Shown piece after piece: positions 59,627-64,000 of a DNA stretch of 64,000 bases (the first letter of the stretch is position 1; each line of letters opens with the position of its first letter). The position numbers and the translations under genes are program-made. The stretch comes from Albifimbria verrucaria (Eukaryota > Ascomycota > Sordariomycetes > Hypocreales > Stachybotryaceae), in assembly GCA_020081605.1 (NCBI GenBank), contig JAHREC010000018.1:1426001-1490000 (forward strand). Direction: 5' to 3'. The notes beneath the pieces were generated by a model. It saw nothing but the letters and a program-made list of their open reading frames with translations, did no database searches and was not told where the DNA came from.

Positions 59627-60413
59627 CTAGCGGTATCTGGTCATTGTTGAGAAGTTAGACTTACACAAGGGAGGACCAGGGATCTTGTACGTTGGCTTCG
59701 TCTCATCGTTATAGATGTTGTAAATCACGCTGGGGTCTTTGGGGTCGTAGAGCTCGGTGGCGGCTACTCCAGACGGCGTCGCGGTTCCAGACCCAGAGAC
59801 TTCGAGGTTGATGCACTGGGGTAGAACTGCGCGCCTCCTCGGCGTACGCGCTGTGCAGTGCAAGAATCTCGTGGCGCAGGACGTAGCTTCCCGGCGCAAT
59901 CTCAGACGGGATCTTGACGGTCCAGGTAAAGTCCGTGTCGAACAGGATGTCCGGGGCCCATCGTCCCGTAGCACCATTGCCCTTACCAAGCTCAATCTGG
60001 CCCGTCTCCGCGATCTTGAACCACTCCAGGGTGGTCTTGTCCACGGTGGTGCAGTCGTCGTTGGAGCAGCGCGCGAGGTAGTCCATGATGGGGCCCTTGT
60101 GCGAGTCCGGCCACCCGTTCCACTTGAGCACGACCTCGCTTCCGGCGACGACAGGGACGATCTTGGGCGCGTTGGTCGAGTTCCTGTGGCAGATGATATC
60201 TACGGAAGACAGGCCCGCGGCGGTGGAGGAGACAAATCCGAGGTCTGTGGCCCAGTTCTGCCAGCCTGGCGAGTCCTGGACAGCGACCCAGGGCGCAATA
60301 GACGGGTTGTAGCCGGAGAAGGACGTACTTTCGACGGTGATCTTCTCGATGTAGCCATGGGCAGACACGGTTGCGGCTCCGGCGAGAGCTGCGAGGAGGA
60401 GTGTGGGAGCCAT
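59627..60413 (-). CDS. AA9 lytic polysaccharide monooxygenase, secreted
   Basis: Copper enzyme that oxidatively cleaves cellulose or hemicellulose. The signal peptide MAPTLLLAALAGAATVSA is followed directly by HGYIEK, so the mature N-terminal His forms the copper brace. The second brace His is in DSHKGPIMDYLARC. LRHEILALHSA and the Gln/Tyr of AQFYPQCINLEV complete the active site. A break at 59834-59835 (CC forward) needs one base to join the two parts. The 3' end may contain an intron with donor GTAAGT near 59663, so the last ten residues are uncertain. No cellulose-binding module is seen. Start at 60413 is chosen because it gives the signal peptide. Confidence 0.9.
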
Positions 60414-61397
60414 GTTATTCGGTGATTTGAGAAGTATATGATAAAAGGCGTGCTTAAAGAAGTCCAACCCAGGCCATCGTTAATCGACCAAAGCTCCCAA
60501 TACAGGCTTTATATCCCCAGATCATCACGACCACTTCCCCGATAGCTGTACCAAAGATCAATGACATGCTGCAGAGATCTTCGGAAACGGCTGATCCGTC
60601 ATGCTCTTCTAAGGTATGATTCCGTGCCTCCGCGTGGGGGACGATCATTTCCCGGATCCCACCTCTCAGAACCTGGGGTTAGATTCTCGGCAATTTTCTG
60701 GTAACCAACGGATGCAGCAACTTATAAGTCGTGGTTCGTGTGGGGCCTGGCTCGGCCTCGATGTAACGATCCATGGCCAATGAGGACCAGGTGCCTCGAC
60801 TGTGCCCTGGTTTTTGTCGATGATCAGATCTTGTCCCAGCAGCTGATGCGGGTGGTTCTCATCTTCCGTATACTGTTCGAGAATAGGGAGCTTGCACATG
60901 ATGCGCCAAGTTGGTGACGTGCTGGGAACTATGCCGTCTGTGGTAGCATCCAACCAAACGGGCACATATTATCTATCCAAGATCTATCATAGGAAACACC
61001 CAAGGACTAGGTTGCATTGCCAAGAGGTGATTCATAATAGGTTTTATATCTGTGCTCAAGTGAGATGTTGAAGTCTAAACGTTATCCTCACAGTTGCAGA
61101 TCAAGAACTACACAACGTAAGTTGACCATGATTCATTTGCGCCGCTCAATGGTGGTTTCATCCAACCATAGGTGTTATATCTATACTGCCTCATTACCAG
61201 GGTACGAGCTTGACCAACCTACACTGAGAGTGGTCGCTCCTTTGAACCAAGGGCAGCCCAAAACGCCTCCGGTGGTATCATTCTATCCCAGCCCCCATAG
61301 CCACCGACCAGCCTTGGCGCGCAATGGCCATCCCGTCCATGGCCCAAATGTCTCGACCGGAGCTCAAGCTCCTAACCATTGCATGTATCCCGCCTTT
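60414..61397. other. Intergenic region
   Basis: Promoter side of the LPMO gene and 3' side of the chromodomain gene. No gene recognised. Confidence 0.5.
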
Positions 61398-62911
61398 TCA
61401 ACCCATGTACGCCAAAAATAAGCCAGACTCCGCGCTGCCAAATGCTTGACCTGCATCGCGAGATGCCCTCCCGTGAGCACTGTCCGTCCTCTCTTCCACA
61501 ACGAATAACTCCTGCTGCTCGCGCTCCTGCCCATAAAATGCAGCTTCAGAGTGATCTTCCCCTCTCACCAAATCCATCGCATCGTCGTCGATCTCGGCGG
61601 CAAAAGCCTCGCTTACGCTGCTGTATTTCCTTCCGGATGCCCATGGTAACTCGTCACGCTTTCTTTTTAACGCCGGCTTGGCCACCTTAGAGTTCCGTTT
61701 CGGGTTCTTGAGGTAATTGCGCACCAAGGTCGGAGGGATGTTCTCCTCGGGTTCCCAAGATGGGTTCTGGTCCGGGGCCAATCGCCTTCCCAACGGACCT
61801 TGAAGTACCGGACTAGGCCTTTCCCTTCCACTTCAAACCATTCCATATCTTCAAGTCGTTGTACTTCCCATACAGGCTCGCCATCTTCTGTTGCTGGCTT
61901 GTGTTCCTTCTCCTTCTTCCGCCGTTTCTTGGGCTTTTCTGATGGTGTGTCATCATATACTTCCTCAGATACGCTATGCTGAGTATCAGACGTAAAGTGA
62001 TTCTGGAGGCTTGAACTAATTGGAGTAAACGAAAAAGTAAACTCATGATGAGGCGGCGGTTCTGGCCGAAGTGGCGGTAAAGGAGTATGTGACTGTGTCG
62101 TATGAGCTCCGTTCATGGGTTGTGATGGCGGAGTGTATTTGATTGGGGTTTGAGCTTTCATGGCCGGGGTCAGGCTCCTTGCTACTGGCTCGACAGTCGT
62201 CGGTGGGAAAGCCACATCTCGCTGCGCTTGGTGTCTGGCTTGGCTGGCCAGCAGTTCCTCCTCGACCTGACGTGACGGGCTAAGCTCGTCCTCGGAGAGT
62301 CCCTCAAAACGGTCCAGTCGAGCTTTCTTAGGCGTCGAAAGGCTCATAACACCCTTTGCTGGCGGAGCAGTTGCTTGTGCCTCCGTCTCCGAATTTACCA
62401 CTGCCGCGGCCTCGATTTGGCTGTGAACCGGCGGCCTACCCCGTCTTTTCTTCTTCTTTTTGGGGCCCGTGGTCGGTCGGGCGTTCTTCGTCGAATCTCC
62501 GGGTGCTTTTTCCTGCTTCAGCTTTGCCCTTTCCTCCTCCAACTCCAGTTCTAGATTCCACTCCCACTCCTCAAGCACGGGCGGCGACACATATTCGAGG
62601 ATGCGCATGACGGGAACCAAGAGCCTCGCCGCTGGTAAGTCGTGCCATCCTATAATATAGGTCATGCGCTTGGGGAGCGGTCTGCCGTTAGCGGCTGGCC
62701 CAGGCGAGGGCAGCAGGATGCGATCAACGATGTAAGCGGTCGAGTCTTGCGGTGGGAGAAGACGCGGAGGCTGCAAGGGCGGGCCACTGCCGGGGGCATA
62801 GTCGCGCGGCTTCGAATTGAGCAGCACGGCTATCCGTGAGCGTCGAGGAGCATCTTTCGTCTTTCGTTTGGCGGTATCTGTTTGGGTTTGTCGCGCTCCT
62901 GGCTTGATCAT
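61398..62911 (-). CDS. Chromodomain protein with AT-hook-like motif
   Basis: Predicted chromatin-associated protein of about 504 residues. The N-terminal half includes NGRPLPKRMTYIIGWHD, an acidic/Leu-rich helix (WEWNLELELEEERAKL) and KKKKKRRGRPPVHSQ, a nuclear signal fused to an AT-hook-like RGRPP. A disordered Pro/Ser region follows. Near residue 350 the chromodomain starts: EPVWEVQRLEDMEWFEVEGK, RYFKVRWEGDWP, then SWEPEENIPPTLVRNYL. The G run at 61774-61777 (forward) needs one base within this domain. The tail is Lys/Glu-rich. Start at 62911 (MIKPGARQ) is the first sensible ATG; upstream in-frame sequence lacks protein character. Unlike HP1 the chromodomain lies in the C-terminal half and no chromoshadow domain is visible. 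Confidence 0.72.
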
Positions 62912-63656
62912 CTTAGGTCGACGAGGGTCCTGGGGCGACCCTGCATCCTCCGTCGTGGCCCAGAGAAGCGGGAAGCATATGCAAAAGGCCTGGAGTGTGT
63001 GGAATTGCTCGAATGCACCAGCGATGGTGTGGCAGACATGAGAAGCAGGAACAAGTCCTTGGACCGTCGTGCGCGCGTGTGTGGAGGAAGCACGCGTTGA
63101 CGTGTAAAGCGGAAGAGACCTAATGGAAATACCGCCCTGCCCTATGCTCTCGCTGGAGGGATTAGGCCCACGCCGTACCGGTACTTGGGACACGAGGTTC
63201 AGGACCCTAACCGGTCGGGTGTCCAGACTTTGCAATTGACAGCATTGACAGAAATACCAAGTAGATGAAAATAGGCTGTTTGAATTCATAATATTTTTAT
63301 GTAGTTATTTTTCTCTTTCATCACAAAATTTGTTTCATTTACACACGTTGAGTCACCATATACTGTGCCTCACTCGACAAGAACGAGCCCGTACCAATAC
63401 CGAACCCCCTGGCAACGACCCCAGACGCCTGTGTCGTACCACTAGCGCTCAGCGCTTAGGCGCCTAACGCAACACAAGCGCCAGCTCTTTTTCTTCTCGG
63501 CATCGATGAGATCAGCACCTCGAAGCCCAAGCTCTCTCCAGCTCCATTCACGACCTTTCCTCCATCCATCATCACCACCTCACCCCTCTCCACTCAATGC
63601 TCGCTTAGGTGTCTCACTCTGTCGTCTCCAGCTACAGCTCTTCCTCTCCTCTCGCA
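62912..63656. promoter_or_regulatory. Divergent promoter region
   Basis: About 745 bp between the chromodomain gene and the partial gene at the window end. CT-rich stretches near 63530-63650 suit a promoter/5' UTR. No specific site recognised. Confidence 0.4.
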
Positions 63657-64000
63657 ATGGCCTCGCCTTTGAGGACTCTCGTCCTGCGCTGGCCCGCCGC
63701 CGCGCCCGCCGCCGCCGCTGCTGTTCGCCCTGCGACCGGCAGCTTCACCCGATGCTGCCCCGGGCCTTCTCGACCGCTCCCAAGACGTCGCTGTCCGCTG
63801 ATCGCTTCACCTGCCTCGCCCGCGCTTCTTTGCGTCAGCAGCCCGTCGCCGTTTCCCGCTCGCTCACCCGTGGCTATGCCGACCTCGCCGAGGGCGCCCA
63901 GAGGGCTCCCAATGCCACCAACAACAAGACCGCCTCAGACCTCGAAGCCAAGCGACAGGTCAAGCCCACTCCCTCCAGCGCAAATGTTGGCATCGAGCAG
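63657..64000 (+). CDS. 5' part of a gene for a mitochondrially targeted protein (cut by window end)
   Basis: The first codons give MASPLRTLVLRWPAAAPAA, Arg/Ala-rich and free of acids, as in mitochondrial presequences. In the downstream frame the text continues LPRAFSTAPKTSLSADRF, RSLTRGYADLAEGAQR and ends at ANVGIEQ. Joining the two needs one base in the CCC at 63748-63750; alternatively translation starts at the ATG at 63751. RGYADL looks like a presequence cleavage region. The mature protein is not in the window, so I cannot name it. Confidence 0.6.
   Translation, partial: MASPLRTLVLRWPAAAPAAAAAVRPATGSFTRCCPGPSRPLPRRRCPLIASPASPALLCVSSPSPFPARSPVAMPTSPRAPRGLPMPPTTRPPQTSKPSDRSSPLPPAQMLASS

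Noticed and set aside
59757..60425. 222-codon plus-strand frame
   Set aside because: Antisense shadow of the AA9 LPMO gene, whose copper-brace residues fix the real strand.
1..64000. Bacterial-type operons, CRISPR arrays, phage or plasmid features
   Set aside because: Introns throughout and fungal gene families show a eukaryotic chromosome; no regularly spaced direct-repeat array was seen beyond the three 20-bp units at 11036.

Overview
The window is nuclear DNA of a filamentous ascomycete, most likely a Sordariomycete. The grounds are short GT-AG introns of about 42-97 nt with CTAAC/CTRAY-like branch sites, dispersed single-gene transcription units, and fungal-restricted families (DUF7924, DUF2828, ThrE/PRM10, MARVEL and HPP membrane proteins, an AA9 LPMO, GH28/CE8/PL1 pectinases). 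I found no rRNA, tRNA, CRISPR or bacterial-type operon.

Layout. (1) 0.6-14 kb is a pectin/hemicellulose block: GH43 glycosidase, CE8 pectin methylesterase, an unidentified gene remnant, GH28 polygalacturonase, PL1 pectin lyase and an MFS sugar transporter. (2) 15-26.4 kb looks like a specialised-metabolite cluster: a BAHD-type acyltransferase, a salicylate/isochorismate synthase of the MbtI/Irp9 type, a Baeyer-Villiger-type flavin monooxygenase, and an adenylation-carrier-condensation protein divergently transcribed from the monooxygenase. (3) 26.4-36 kb is gene-poor and AT-rich: a relic, a kinase-like protein, a DUF7924 protein, an EthD-domain protein and a diverged dispersed repeat. (4) 36.6-64 kb is visibly more GC-rich and conserved-looking: MARVEL protein, DapA-family aldolase, sulfotransferase-like P-loop protein, ThrE/PRM10 transporter, small PIP-kinase, DUF2828 vWA protein, HPP membrane protein, CUE/RRM-like protein, AA9 LPMO, chromodomain protein and the 5' end of a mitochondrially targeted protein.

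How the parts may work together. The pectin block could demethylate (CE8), cut (PL1, GH28), trim side chains (GH43) and import sugars (MFS). The DapA-family aldolase at 38 kb might act in galacturonate catabolism, but this is weak. The second block could make salicylate from chorismate, activate and condense it on the A-T-C protein, then oxidise and acylate the product. This is inference from co-location and family membership.

A caution on quality. About twenty genes break frame at some 25-30 places. Almost every break is repaired by one missing base, usually in a short homopolymer, and a few by two missing bases. The same pattern hits conserved genes in all regions, so most apparent pseudogenes here are probably consensus errors (typical of uncorrected long-read assemblies), not decay. 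The exceptions are in-frame stops not explained by indels in the flavin monooxygenase and the CUE/RRM-like gene.
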